DNA of 64,000 bases, taken from contig PAKY01000011.1 of the NCBI GenBank assembly GCA_002706885.1, positions 1 to 64,000 of the forward strand. The letters run 5' to 3'. Each line of letters opens with the position of its first letter. The first letter of the stretch is position 1. Made by a program: the position numbers and the translations under genes. The notes under the pieces are model-generated. The model had not been told where the DNA came from. It saw only the letters and a list, made by a program, of their open reading frames with translations, and ran no database searches. Origin of the DNA: Phycisphaerae bacterium (GTDB lineage Bacteria; Planctomycetota; Phycisphaerae; Phycisphaerales; UBA1924). Shown piece after piece: positions 42,244 to 49,904 of this stretch.

Positions 42244-43289
42244 GACGACGTCCTCTCACGCTTGTTGTTCGGTCGCTTCGCCGCTCCGGGGCCCAACTCA
42301 TTCCCGGCATCGTCCTTGACCGCCTGCAAAAAGAGATCCTCAAGCGAGGGACGGTGCGATCCCATCGACCGCACCGCGGCGCCGCGGGAAACGAGCGATC
42401 GGAGGATCGGTTGCATCAGGCCGGCGTCGTCCGTGCCGATACGCAGACGTCCGGCATCGACGCGCACCCACTCGCCCGTCGGCATCGCGCCGTCGATGAC
42501 GCCGTCCGGAGCGGTCGCCACGCCCGGCGGCAGGGCTTCGGATATCGCGCGTTGTGCGTCTTCCGCTGACCCGTCCAGGGCGATCTCGTAGTACCGCTGG
42601 CCCTCGGTCAGCTCGGTGAGGGTGCCCTGCGAGCGGACGAGCCCCTGCACGAGGATCGCGACGCGGTCGCACACCATCTCAAGTTCACTCAGCAGGTGGC
42701 TGTTGATGAAGACCGTTCGGCCCTCGTCTCGGAGCCGAGCGCAGATGTCGCGGATGTCACGCCGTCCCTGCGGATCGACGCCGTCGGTCGGCTCGTCGAG
42801 CAGGACCAGCGCGGGGTCATTCATCAACGCCTGAGCGATGCCGACCCGCTGGCGCATGCCTTTGGAGTAGCGTCGGACGGGTGTCGTCCGCCAATCGGTC
42901 ATCCCCACGAGCTCGAGCAGTCCGTCGATCCGCTTGCGTCGCTCCCGCCGTTCCACCCCGCCCATCGCTCCGTAGAAGTCGAGCACCTGCCAGCCCTTGA
43001 GGTGCCCCGGGAAGCGGTGGTGTTCGGGAAGGTAGCCGACCCGCGCGAGCGTGCCCTTCCGCCCGACCGGCTCGCCGAGCAGCGTGCCCTTGCACTTCGA
43101 AGGGCGGATCACGGTCATCAGGATCTTGACGAGCGTGCTCTTTCCGGCGCCGTTCGGGCCGAGCAGCCCGAAGACCTCGCCGCGACGCACGCGCATCTCG
43201 ATGCCGCGTAGCGCGGGGATCTTCCCTCGGTAGGTCTTGGCGACGTGCGCCAGATCGATGACATGCTCGGGAGCGTTGATCGTGCTCAT
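42240..43289 (-). CDS. ABC transporter ATP-binding protein
   Basis: A 349-residue ATPase: Walker A GPNGAGKST, YSKGMRQRVGIAQAL (signature), VLLDEPTDGVDPQG (Walker B) and the switch His in INSHLLSE. The last 100 residues form a C-terminal domain like those of ABC-2 exporters. Its start overlaps the stop of the upstream methyltransferase gene (ATGA), and its stop overlaps the permease start (GTGA), so the three genes are expressed as one unit. Confidence 0.95.
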   Translation of the reverse strand: MSTINAPEHVIDLAHVAKTYRGKIPALRGIEMRVRRGEVFGLLGPNGAGKSTLVKILMTVIRPSKCKGTLLGEPVGRKGTLARVGYLPEHHRFPGHLKGWQVLDFYGAMGGVERRERRKRIDGLLELVGMTDWRTTPVRRYSKGMRQRVGIAQALMNDPALVLLDEPTDGVDPQGRRDIRDICARLRDEGRTVFINSHLLSELEMVCDRVAILVQGLVRSQGTLTELTEGQRYYEIALDGSAEDAQRAISEALPPGVATAPDGVIDGAMPTGEWVRVDAGRLRIGTDDAGLMQPILRSLVSRGAAVRSMGSHRPSLEDLFLQAVKDDAGNELGPGAAKRPNNKRERTSS

Positions 43290-43987
43290 GTTCTCTTCCG
43301 TGCGACGATGTGGAACACGTGCCAGTGCTTCACGTTGCCCTTGGCGTCCTCGCCGTCCCGTTCTTCCTCATCGAACATCTCGATTTCAGCCCAGTCGAAG
43401 CACGCCCGCGCCGCGTCACGCGAACGGTGCGTTCGGTCCGGGATCGACGCCCAGGTGTCGCGGTCGCCGAAGAACTGGCCCGCGAACCGTCCCCCGGGCT
43501 CGATCGCCTCGACGCATGCCGACCAGACCCGTTCGAAGTGAGCCGGCTCGCAGAATGGGAGACTGAAGCTCGCGTTGAGGAGTCGACAGGGCGGCAGGGG
43601 CCCGAGGTCCTCGAACAGCGCGAGCCGCAGCGTGAGCAGCGGGCTCGGTTCAAACTCGGGCCGCGCGAGCAGCCGCTGAAGTCCCTCGCGGTGCCCGTCG
43701 ATCCCGAAGACCGCCCACCCGCGACGCCGAAGCTCCGCGGCGTCGATCCCCGACCCGCATCCCAGGTCGATACACAGCGGCGGCGTCGGCCCGCGCATCG
43801 TTTCCTCTGCGTCGAAACGATGGAGGGCGTCCAGGAGCGTCTTGCGAGGTGGCTTGCCCTCGATACGCGCAAAATACGTCGGCCAGTCGCGTCGCGCGGC
43901 CGGCTCCCACGCGGGGCCGCCTTCGGAGTTCGGCGGTGGAGGCGATTCACCTCGCTCGTCCCAAGGATGCAGCGATCGATCGGTCAT
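43286..43987 (-). CDS. SAM-dependent methyltransferase-like protein
   Basis: A 233-residue class I methyltransferase-like protein: LCIDLGCGSGIDAAEL (SAM-binding motif I), RRRGWAVFGIDGHREG (motif II acidic end) and RLLNASFSLPFCEP (motif IV region). The substrate is unknown. The ATG at 43987 is 11 bp from the start of the divergent UbiD gene at 43999, so the promoters must overlap the coding starts. An ATG at 44017 would overlap that gene and is less likely. It heads the ABC transporter unit. Confidence 0.85.
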   Translation of the reverse strand: MTDRSLHPWDERGESPPPPNSEGGPAWEPAARRDWPTYFARIEGKPPRKTLLDALHRFDAEETMRGPTPPLCIDLGCGSGIDAAELRRRGWAVFGIDGHREGLQRLLARPEFEPSPLLTLRLALFEDLGPLPPCRLLNASFSLPFCEPAHFERVWSACVEAIEPGGRFAGQFFGDRDTWASIPDRTHRSRDAARACFDWAEIEMFDEEERDGEDAKGNVKHWHVFHIVARKRT

Positions 43988-43998
43988 ACGCTCGATCA

Positions 43999-46143
43999 AT
44001 GTATCGGGACATTGCACACTTCGTTTCCGCCCTCGAGTCGCAGCGTGAGCTCCTCCGCGTCCGTGATCGGGTCAGCCCGGTCCTCGAGATCCCGGAGATC
44101 GTCGATCGCGTGAGCAAGTCCGTCGCGCCGAACGCCGCTTCTGAACGAACGCGAGCGAACGACCGGGCGTTCTGCGATCTCGGCGGCCCCGCGCTGCTGT
44201 TCGAGAACGTCGAGGGTTCCGACTTCCCGGTGCTCATCAACGCGTACGGCAGCTATCGCCGCATGGAGATCGCGCTCGGCGCCCGAGACGGTCTCGACGC
44301 GATCGCCGATCGAATGGCAGAGCTTGTCAAGCCGCAGCCACCCCGCTCGTTTGGCGAAGCGATGCAGATGGCGAAGCGGTTCGCCCCGCTTCTACGGATC
44401 GGCCCGCGTCGGCTCAAGGGCTTCGGTCCGTGCCAGGAGGTCATCGATCGCCGCGGCTCGGTCGATCTGACGAGGCTCCCGATGCTCCGCTGCTGGCCGC
44501 ACGACGGTGACTTCGCCTCGCTGGGCTACCCACCCACGGTTAACGCCGACGTCGAAGGCCGAGGCCATCCCGACATCGAGCGGGACGAATGGGATCGCTC
44601 GTATCGCGGTCGCTATATCACGCTCGCTGGGATCCACACGATTCACGCGGACGACCGCCACGACCCTCGACCGGCTTCGCACAACATCGGGATGTACCGC
44701 GTCCAACTCCTCGGGCGCGATCGCTTGGCCATGCATTGGCACATGCACCACGACGGCGCCGCCCACTGGCGAAGCTGGAAGAAACTGGGCGAGCCGATGC
44801 CCGTTGCGATTGCGCTCGGCGGGGAGTCCGTACTGCCCTATGCCGCGACCGCGCCCCTCCCGCCCGGCATCAGCGAATTGCTCATGGCGGGTTTTCTGAA
44901 CGGCCGTGGGATCGATATGGTGCGGGCGCTCACCGTCCCGCTCTGGGTACCCGCGAACGCTGAGTTCATCATCGAAGGCTTCGTGGATACCGATGGGGGT
45001 TTCCCGGGCTACGACCCGCGCGAGCCCGACTCCGGCAGGCTCGGTGAAGGGGCCGTCTTCGAGGGGCCGTTCGGTGATCACACCGGTTTCTACTCGCTGC
45101 CCGATCGCTATCCGATCGTCCGCGTGACCGCCGTCACGCGTCGCGCAAACGCGGTGTTCCCTGCGACGATCGTCGGCCTGCCACCACAGGAGGACTACTA
45201 CCTCGGAAAGACCACTGAGCGTCTGTTCCTGCCGCTGCTGAAGGTCCTCATCCCCGACATCATCGACTACGACCTACCGATGTTCGGCGCGTTCCACAAC
45301 TGCGCGTTCGTCAAGATCCGCAAGCACTACCCACTTCAGGCTCGGCGGGTCATGCACGCGATCTGGGGCGCCGGACAGATGGCGTGGACGAAGACAGTCT
45401 TCGTCGTCGATGACGATGTCGACGTGCATGACGTCCGCGCGGTGCTCGATGCGTGCGCTCGGTGGTGCCGACCGTCCCGCGACATCGAAACCGCGAACGG
45501 GGCCCTGGACATTCTCGACCACGCCGCGCCGAGGCTCGCGGCGGGCGTGAAGATGGGATTCGACTGCACCCGGAAGATCGCGGGCGAGGAGGTCGGCGGG
45601 ATCGAGATCGACGAGGGGCCGCGGTGGGAGATGACCGCCGTCGATGGATCCGCTGCGTGGCTCAGTCGCGTCAACGAAGTCTCCGGGGTTCTCAGCGCCG
45701 CGTGCCCCGCTGGCGTCCCAGGGTTAGCCATCGTCCGGGTTAATCGTGTTTTCGATGAACCGGCGAGCGCCGGGGTGGGGCGTCGGGTGGCGGAGGCCGC
45801 CGCCGGGCTCGATCCGGATGGCGGGCCGCCGTTCGTGATCGTCGTGGGGCGGGACGTCGACCCCGAGGATCCGGTGGCTCCGCTCTTCCACTGGCTCGCC
45901 AACGCCGACATGGGCCGAGACGCGGTCAGGATCGGCGACACCATCGCCTTTGACGCGACCCCCAAGACCCCGGAGGACGGTGGCGAGCACGGGCCGGTCC
46001 GACCGTGGCCTCCGCTGATCAGAATGGATGAGGACGTCCGTCGATCGGTGGCCGAGCGATTGGCGACGCTCGGCCCGCCCGGAGTCGGGAATCCTGCCCC
46101 GAACGCGCCGAGGTGGATTGCCCCCGAAAACGTCGGGGCCTAG
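43999..46143 (+). CDS. UbiD family decarboxylase
   Basis: A 714-residue protein beginning MYRDIAHFVSALESQREL, typical of UbiD. Signature parts are present: PALLFENVEG, ITLAGIHTIH, NIGMYRVQLLGRDRLAMHWHMHHDGA, EFIIEGFVD and EGPFGDHTGFYSLPD. These bind prenylated FMN and metal and decarboxylate aromatic or unsaturated acids, for example in ubiquinone or menaquinone synthesis. It is about 200 residues longer than E. coli UbiD (497), matching the long subgroup in some other phyla. No UbiX gene is nearby. tRNA-Arg starts 14 bp after its stop. Confidence 0.9.
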   Translation: MYRDIAHFVSALESQRELLRVRDRVSPVLEIPEIVDRVSKSVAPNAASERTRANDRAFCDLGGPALLFENVEGSDFPVLINAYGSYRRMEIALGARDGLDAIADRMAELVKPQPPRSFGEAMQMAKRFAPLLRIGPRRLKGFGPCQEVIDRRGSVDLTRLPMLRCWPHDGDFASLGYPPTVNADVEGRGHPDIERDEWDRSYRGRYITLAGIHTIHADDRHDPRPASHNIGMYRVQLLGRDRLAMHWHMHHDGAAHWRSWKKLGEPMPVAIALGGESVLPYAATAPLPPGISELLMAGFLNGRGIDMVRALTVPLWVPANAEFIIEGFVDTDGGFPGYDPREPDSGRLGEGAVFEGPFGDHTGFYSLPDRYPIVRVTAVTRRANAVFPATIVGLPPQEDYYLGKTTERLFLPLLKVLIPDIIDYDLPMFGAFHNCAFVKIRKHYPLQARRVMHAIWGAGQMAWTKTVFVVDDDVDVHDVRAVLDACARWCRPSRDIETANGALDILDHAAPRLAAGVKMGFDCTRKIAGEEVGGIEIDEGPRWEMTAVDGSAAWLSRVNEVSGVLSAACPAGVPGLAIVRVNRVFDEPASAGVGRRVAEAAAGLDPDGGPPFVIVVGRDVDPEDPVAPLFHWLANADMGRDAVRIGDTIAFDATPKTPEDGGEHGPVRPWPPLIRMDEDVRRSVAERLATLGPPGVGNPAPNAPRWIAPENVGA

Positions 46144-46156
46144 CATCGAGGCCGCC

Positions 46157-46230
46157 GCGGGCGTAGCTCAACTGGATAGAGCACCTGACTACGGATCAGG
46201 AGGTTGAGGGTTCGAATCCTTCCGCCCGTA
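46157..46230 (+). tRNA. tRNA-Arg (ACG anticodon)
   Basis: The acceptor GCGGGCG pairs with CGCCCGT, allowing a G-U at the first pair, with discriminator A. The anticodon arm CCTGA-CTACGGA-TCAGG gives ACG, normally modified to ICG. The T-loop TTCGAAT and D-arm AGCTCAACTGGATAGAGCA are standard. CCA is not encoded. Confidence 0.95.
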
Positions 46231-46318
46231 TTGAATCGGCTCGCTACAGTAGATCGGACTTGGGACGCGTTCCGAGCAATGCAGCTCGGGAGCAACGGCG
46301 AAGAGGCACTGAACGAAC

Positions 46319-46591
46319 ATGGCTCACACAGTCTCGGCCAAGAAGCGGATCCGCCAGAACCACGCCAGCCGTCGCCGGAACATCTGGCGTCTTCGGGCGA
46401 TGCGTGTCGCGATCAAGGAGTTCCAGACGGCGCTCGCCGCTGGTGACGCCGGCTCGGCCCGTGAGAAGTTCCAGCACGCCGCGAGCATCGTGGACAAGAC
46501 CGCTCAGAAGGGCGTCATCCACCGCAACCAGGCGGCCCGTCGCAAGAGCCGCATGAACGCTCGCCTCAAGGCCCTCGCCACCGCGGGCTGA
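46319..46591 (+). CDS. rpsT: 30S ribosomal protein S20
   Basis: A 90-residue, basic, helical protein with the S20 pattern: MAHTVSAKKRIRQNHASRRRN, KEFQTALAAGD, and DKTAQKGVIHRNQAARRKSRMNARL. It binds 16S rRNA early in assembly. AGAGG precedes the ATG at 12-13 bases. It lies 88 bp downstream of tRNA-Arg, possibly on the same transcript. Confidence 0.97.
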   Translation: MAHTVSAKKRIRQNHASRRRNIWRLRAMRVAIKEFQTALAAGDAGSAREKFQHAASIVDKTAQKGVIHRNQAARRKSRMNARLKALATAG

Positions 46592-46620
46592 CCTGCTGCG
46601 GCGCCGGCGGCGGGAGAGCC

Positions 46621-47409
46621 ATGCCGCGGTCAGGACGCCACAGTTCCTCGCACAATCGATCGACCTCCAGCCACGCGCCGCCCTCGGGGCCGGACGCAGG
46701 GTACTACGAACGCGCCCGCGAACCCCTCGCGAGCCTGGCGTTGTTGCTTCCTCTCTTGGTCTTCCACGAGCTCGGCGTCCTTTACGCCGAAGTTGGCCCT
46801 GCCGACCCGGCCCCATCCACCGTCGAGGCCTACCGCTGGATCGAACAGGGCATCGCCCGCTTCGGACTGATCGGCGCCGCTCCCGCGATCTTGACGCTGG
46901 TCTTGCTTGTCGGTCTTCATATCTGGCGAGGAGCGTCCTGGACGTTCTCACCCAAACTACCCGCGCTGATGTTCGCCGAGTCGATCGCCTGGATGGCGCC
47001 GTTGCTCATTGGTCAGGCCGTCTTGGGCGCCGCCGTCTTCGCCGTCGCCGCGGGCAGCGCCGACTGGGTCGGGCTTCTGAACATCGCAATCGGGGCGGGA
47101 CTCTATGAAGAACTTCTCTTCCGCCTGATCATCGTCGGGGGGCTCCATTGGGTCCTCACGACGGTCGTGGGCATGGAAGGCTGGCGCCCCGGCGCGATCG
47201 CGGTCGGGGTTTCCGCGACACTATTTGCCCTGTATCACGACCTCTCCCCTGATCAGGGTCGTGATGTTGCGGGCCTGTTCCTGCTCTACGCAGCAGGCGG
47301 CGTGTACTTCGGCGTCCTCTACCTGCTTCGGGGGTTTGGTATCACCGCGACCACGCACGCGTTGTACGACGTCTGCGTCCTGTTCGTGGCCTCTGATGTG
47401 TCGTTATAG
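46621..47409 (+). CDS. CPBP family intramembrane metalloprotease
   Basis: A 262-residue protein with seven or so helices. The signature EExxxR appears as YEELLFRLI and later FALYHD and THALYD supply the conserved histidines, matching the CPBP (CAAX protease and bacteriocin-processing) family. The first 30 residues are a soluble Ser/His-rich lead. Substrates of such proteins are mostly unknown. GGGAGAGCC sits before the ATG; the gene lies 29 bp after rpsT. Confidence 0.88.
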   Translation: MPRSGRHSSSHNRSTSSHAPPSGPDAGYYERAREPLASLALLLPLLVFHELGVLYAEVGPADPAPSTVEAYRWIEQGIARFGLIGAAPAILTLVLLVGLHIWRGASWTFSPKLPALMFAESIAWMAPLLIGQAVLGAAVFAVAAGSADWVGLLNIAIGAGLYEELLFRLIIVGGLHWVLTTVVGMEGWRPGAIAVGVSATLFALYHDLSPDQGRDVAGLFLLYAAGGVYFGVLYLLRGFGITATTHALYDVCVLFVASDVSL

Positions 47410-47539
47410 GGCTGTGGATGGGCTGACACAGAAAGTAGACCGGCGTCCCGGATTTCAATATACTGAAGGAAGGCGTTGGGGCACGCGTGGCATGCGCGGT
47501 CGTGTCGCCCTCGCGACGCTGCATTGGAAAGGATGGCCG

Positions 47540-47839
47540 ATGGGCATCGACTTCGCGCTCGAACAGCTCTACCAGACCGGTTGGTCGGCGATGGATACCG
47601 CCGGGTGCGAGTCCGGTCCGAACGGGCGCTGGGCGCCGACTGTCGAGCGCGTGAGGCGTGAGTTCGTGGCCGCGGGATTCGAGCTCGATCTGGCGCACAT
47701 CGCGTCGTTCGATTGTTACCGCGCTGAATGGCGTGACGATGCCGGATCGCCGGTCGGATCGGTTGTGGGTCAGACCGAGCAGGAAGCCGCGGTGTACGCC
47801 CTTGCGCAGTGCCGTCGTTCGTTCGTCGGAATCGCGTGA
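47540..47839 (+). CDS. Small conserved-looking protein, unknown
   Basis: A 99-residue soluble protein (MGIDFALEQLYQTGWSAMD; HIASFDCYRAEWRD; GQTEQEAAVYALAQC) with an alpha/beta composition and no known motif. GGAAAGG seven bases before the ATG at 47540 decides the start and supports that it is real. It lies between the CPBP protease and tRNA-Glu genes. Confidence 0.65.
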   Translation: MGIDFALEQLYQTGWSAMDTAGCESGPNGRWAPTVERVRREFVAAGFELDLAHIASFDCYRAEWRDDAGSPVGSVVGQTEQEAAVYALAQCRRSFVGIA

Positions 47840-47843
47840 GGCG

Positions 47844-47872
47844 TTGATCGGCGCGGCCACCCGCGCTATGTT
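47844..47872 (+). promoter_or_regulatory. Candidate promoter for tRNA-Glu
   Basis: TTGATC at 47844-47849 and TATGTT at 47867-47872 are spaced by 17 bp. Transcription would begin near 47879, about 20 bases before the mature tRNA 5' end. Confidence 0.6.
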
Positions 47873-47897
47873 CGTTGGACGCTTTTGGCGTCGGCTT

Positions 47898-47973
47898 TGG
47901 CCCCATCGTCTAGCCTGGTCCAGGACGTCAGGTTCTCATCCTGAAAACAGGGGTTCGAATCCCCTTGGGGTCA
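47898..47973 (+). tRNA. tRNA-Glu (CTC anticodon)
   Basis: Acceptor GGCCCCA pairs with TGGGGTC (one G-U), discriminator A. The anticodon arm TCAGG-TTCTCAT-CCTGA gives CTC. The D-arm TCTAGCCTGGTCCAGGA and T-loop GTTCGAATC fit tRNA-Glu. CCA is not encoded. Confidence 0.95.
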
Positions 47974-48015
47974 CTTCTTCATCTCCGGCGACAGCCGGTC
48001 GCGGATTGGCAACAG

Positions 48016-49161
48016 ATGTCCGGCGCTCGCCCGTCTGAACAGATGCTCAACCAGACAGCTTCGGCCGCAGGCGACTCCAGCGAGCGCCGTGAGCCGATCG
48101 TTCGCGAAATACAACGCGTGCTACGCGATCGCATCCGCGAGGGAGAACTCGTCGCGGGCGCCAAGCTGCCGAGCATGCGTCAGCTCAGCGTCGAGTTCGC
48201 GTGCAGCCTCGGCATCGTCAAGCAGGCCGTCAACACCCTCGCTGCTCAGGGGTTCCTGCGGTCTTCGCCACGACGCGGCGTGTTCGTCGCTTCACACGCG
48301 CCGACGGCGCGAGAGATCGTCGTGGTGCTCCCGCACCTCGAGATCGCCCGCCTCCATGTCGCGATGCGCGGTGTGCACACGGCGCTCGACGCGGCTGAGT
48401 ATCGCATCGCGATACACGCGACCGAGCCCGCGTCTGAACTCCCGCTCGATTACCTCAGCTCTGCGAGCGTCGCTGGAGCGTTGGTCCTCCTGCCGTCACG
48501 CTCCGAGCACGATTCGCTCGTTCCCGCGATCACGCAGCGCGGCGTGCCGACGGTGGTGGTCGACGTCCAGACGCGTCTCAGCGGGGCCGACGTGGTCGCC
48601 ATTGATGCAATCGAGACGGGGCGGCTCGGGGCCGAGCACCTGTTCAGCCGCGGTCACAAACGGGTCATGGTCGTCGAGCCGATCCTCGATCAGCGCACGC
48701 CGAGTGAGGTCCTCGACGGGATCGGCAACGCCGCGGAAGCCGCCGGAGCCAAGCTGGTGCGGGCGAGGGTCGACCGTTCGTCCGACGCTCCGCGGCCGGG
48801 GTGGTCAACGGCGCGTGTCGCTGTCCGCGAGGCCCTCGAGCATGAACCGGACGTCACGGGCGTCATCGGTCTCGGACCGCAGCTCACCCTCGGCGCCTGC
48901 CTCGCCGCCAAAGATCTCGGTCGATCGCTTCCGGACGACCTCTCGCTCGTCGGGCTGCTCGGGGATAGCTCCGCCCTTCAGAGTTCTGAGCCCGCTATCA
49001 CGATCTTTGACAACCCTCTCCGCGAGGTCTGTCGCGCCGCCGCGGCCCGCCTGATCGAACGCATCGACGGCCTCGACGAAGGCCCGCGCGTCATCACCAT
49101 GCCGCCGATCCTGATCGAGCGTGGAAGCGTCGCGTCGCCGCGCTCGGGGTCGGCGCCGTGA
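48016..49161 (+). CDS. GntR-type HTH + LacI-like sensor transcription regulator
   Basis: A 381-residue protein. Residues about 30-95 are a GntR winged helix (IRIEGELVAGAKLPSMRQLSVEF-like, then VKQAVNTLAAQGFLRS). Residues about 105-370 are a periplasmic-binding-protein fold as in LacI/PurR (GVPTVVVDVQTRLSGADVVAIDAIETGRLGAEHL; VTGVIGLGPQLTLGACLAAKDLG; LSLVGLLGD). This mix is typical of AraR- or GntR-LacI hybrids that bind a sugar- or nucleoside-like effector. Its stop overlaps the nucleosidase start (GTGA), which suggests it controls this unit. Start 48016 is one of two ATGs; neither has a clear SD. Confidence 0.85.
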   Translation: MSGARPSEQMLNQTASAAGDSSERREPIVREIQRVLRDRIREGELVAGAKLPSMRQLSVEFACSLGIVKQAVNTLAAQGFLRSSPRRGVFVASHAPTAREIVVVLPHLEIARLHVAMRGVHTALDAAEYRIAIHATEPASELPLDYLSSASVAGALVLLPSRSEHDSLVPAITQRGVPTVVVDVQTRLSGADVVAIDAIETGRLGAEHLFSRGHKRVMVVEPILDQRTPSEVLDGIGNAAEAAGAKLVRARVDRSSDAPRPGWSTARVAVREALEHEPDVTGVIGLGPQLTLGACLAAKDLGRSLPDDLSLVGLLGDSSALQSSEPAITIFDNPLREVCRAAAARLIERIDGLDEGPRVITMPPILIERGSVASPRSGSAP

Positions 49162-49904
49162 CCGCCGATTCCCCGTCGGGGCCCGTCGTCATCCTGACGG
49201 CGATGCCCGACGAGGCCAGCGCCGTCCGCGCCTCGCTCGCGGAGCCGATCGAGCAGATCGACAGCGGAACCCGGACGTACGAACGCGGCTTGTTCCGAGG
49301 TCACGACGTCGTCGTCGCGGTCTCCCGTTGCGGCAAGGTCGCAGCCGCCTCCATGACCGCCGACGCCATCGTCCGGTTCTCTCCGAGCGCCGTGCTCTTC
49401 ACGGGCGTCGCTGGCGGCATCGGGCCGGAGGTCGCGGTGGGGGACGTGGTGGTCGCCGACCGCCTCATACAGCACGATCTCGATCCCAGACCACTCTGGC
49501 CACGCCATGTCGTGCCGCTCCTTGAGGTCAGCGAGTTTCCAACCTGCGAGCGTTGGACGGCTGCGTTGAGCGCCGCGGCGGAGGCGTTCGCGACATCCGA
49601 TGGCTCAAAGTCTCACACCGGTCTCGTCGTAAGCGGCGATCAGTTCATCCACGATCGAGAGCACGCCGGCGCGATCCTCGACGCCCTGCCCGCCGCCCTG
49701 TGCGTCGAGATGGAGGGCGCCGCCGCTGCGCAGGTCGCGTACGAGTACGCCGTGCCCTTCGCGCTCGTCCGCTCGATCTCCGACCGCGCCGACGCCGACG
49801 CCCCGTCGACATTCCTCGATTCGCTCGGCTCGTTCGCCGCCTCGCACTCGCTCGCCATCCTCGAGATGGCGTTCGACATGATGGCGGTCGGAGCCGACCG
49901 ATGA
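49158..49904 (+). CDS. MTA/SAH nucleosidase-like protein (PNP_UDP_1 family)
   Basis: A 248-residue protein of the nucleoside phosphorylase/hydrolase family. VVILTAMPDEASAVRASL, RCGKVAAASMTADAIVRFSPSAVLFTGVAGGI and LCVEMEGAAAAQVAYEYAVPFALVRSISDRAD carry the catalytic and ribose-binding (VEMEGAA) residues seen in 5'-methylthioadenosine/S-adenosylhomocysteine nucleosidases. It would cleave adenine from spent SAM products. GTG at 49158 overlaps the regulator stop, and its own stop overlaps the antiporter start (ATGA). Confidence 0.88.
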   Translation: MTADSPSGPVVILTAMPDEASAVRASLAEPIEQIDSGTRTYERGLFRGHDVVVAVSRCGKVAAASMTADAIVRFSPSAVLFTGVAGGIGPEVAVGDVVVADRLIQHDLDPRPLWPRHVVPLLEVSEFPTCERWTAALSAAAEAFATSDGSKSHTGLVVSGDQFIHDREHAGAILDALPAALCVEMEGAAAAQVAYEYAVPFALVRSISDRADADAPSTFLDSLGSFAASHSLAILEMAFDMMAVGADR

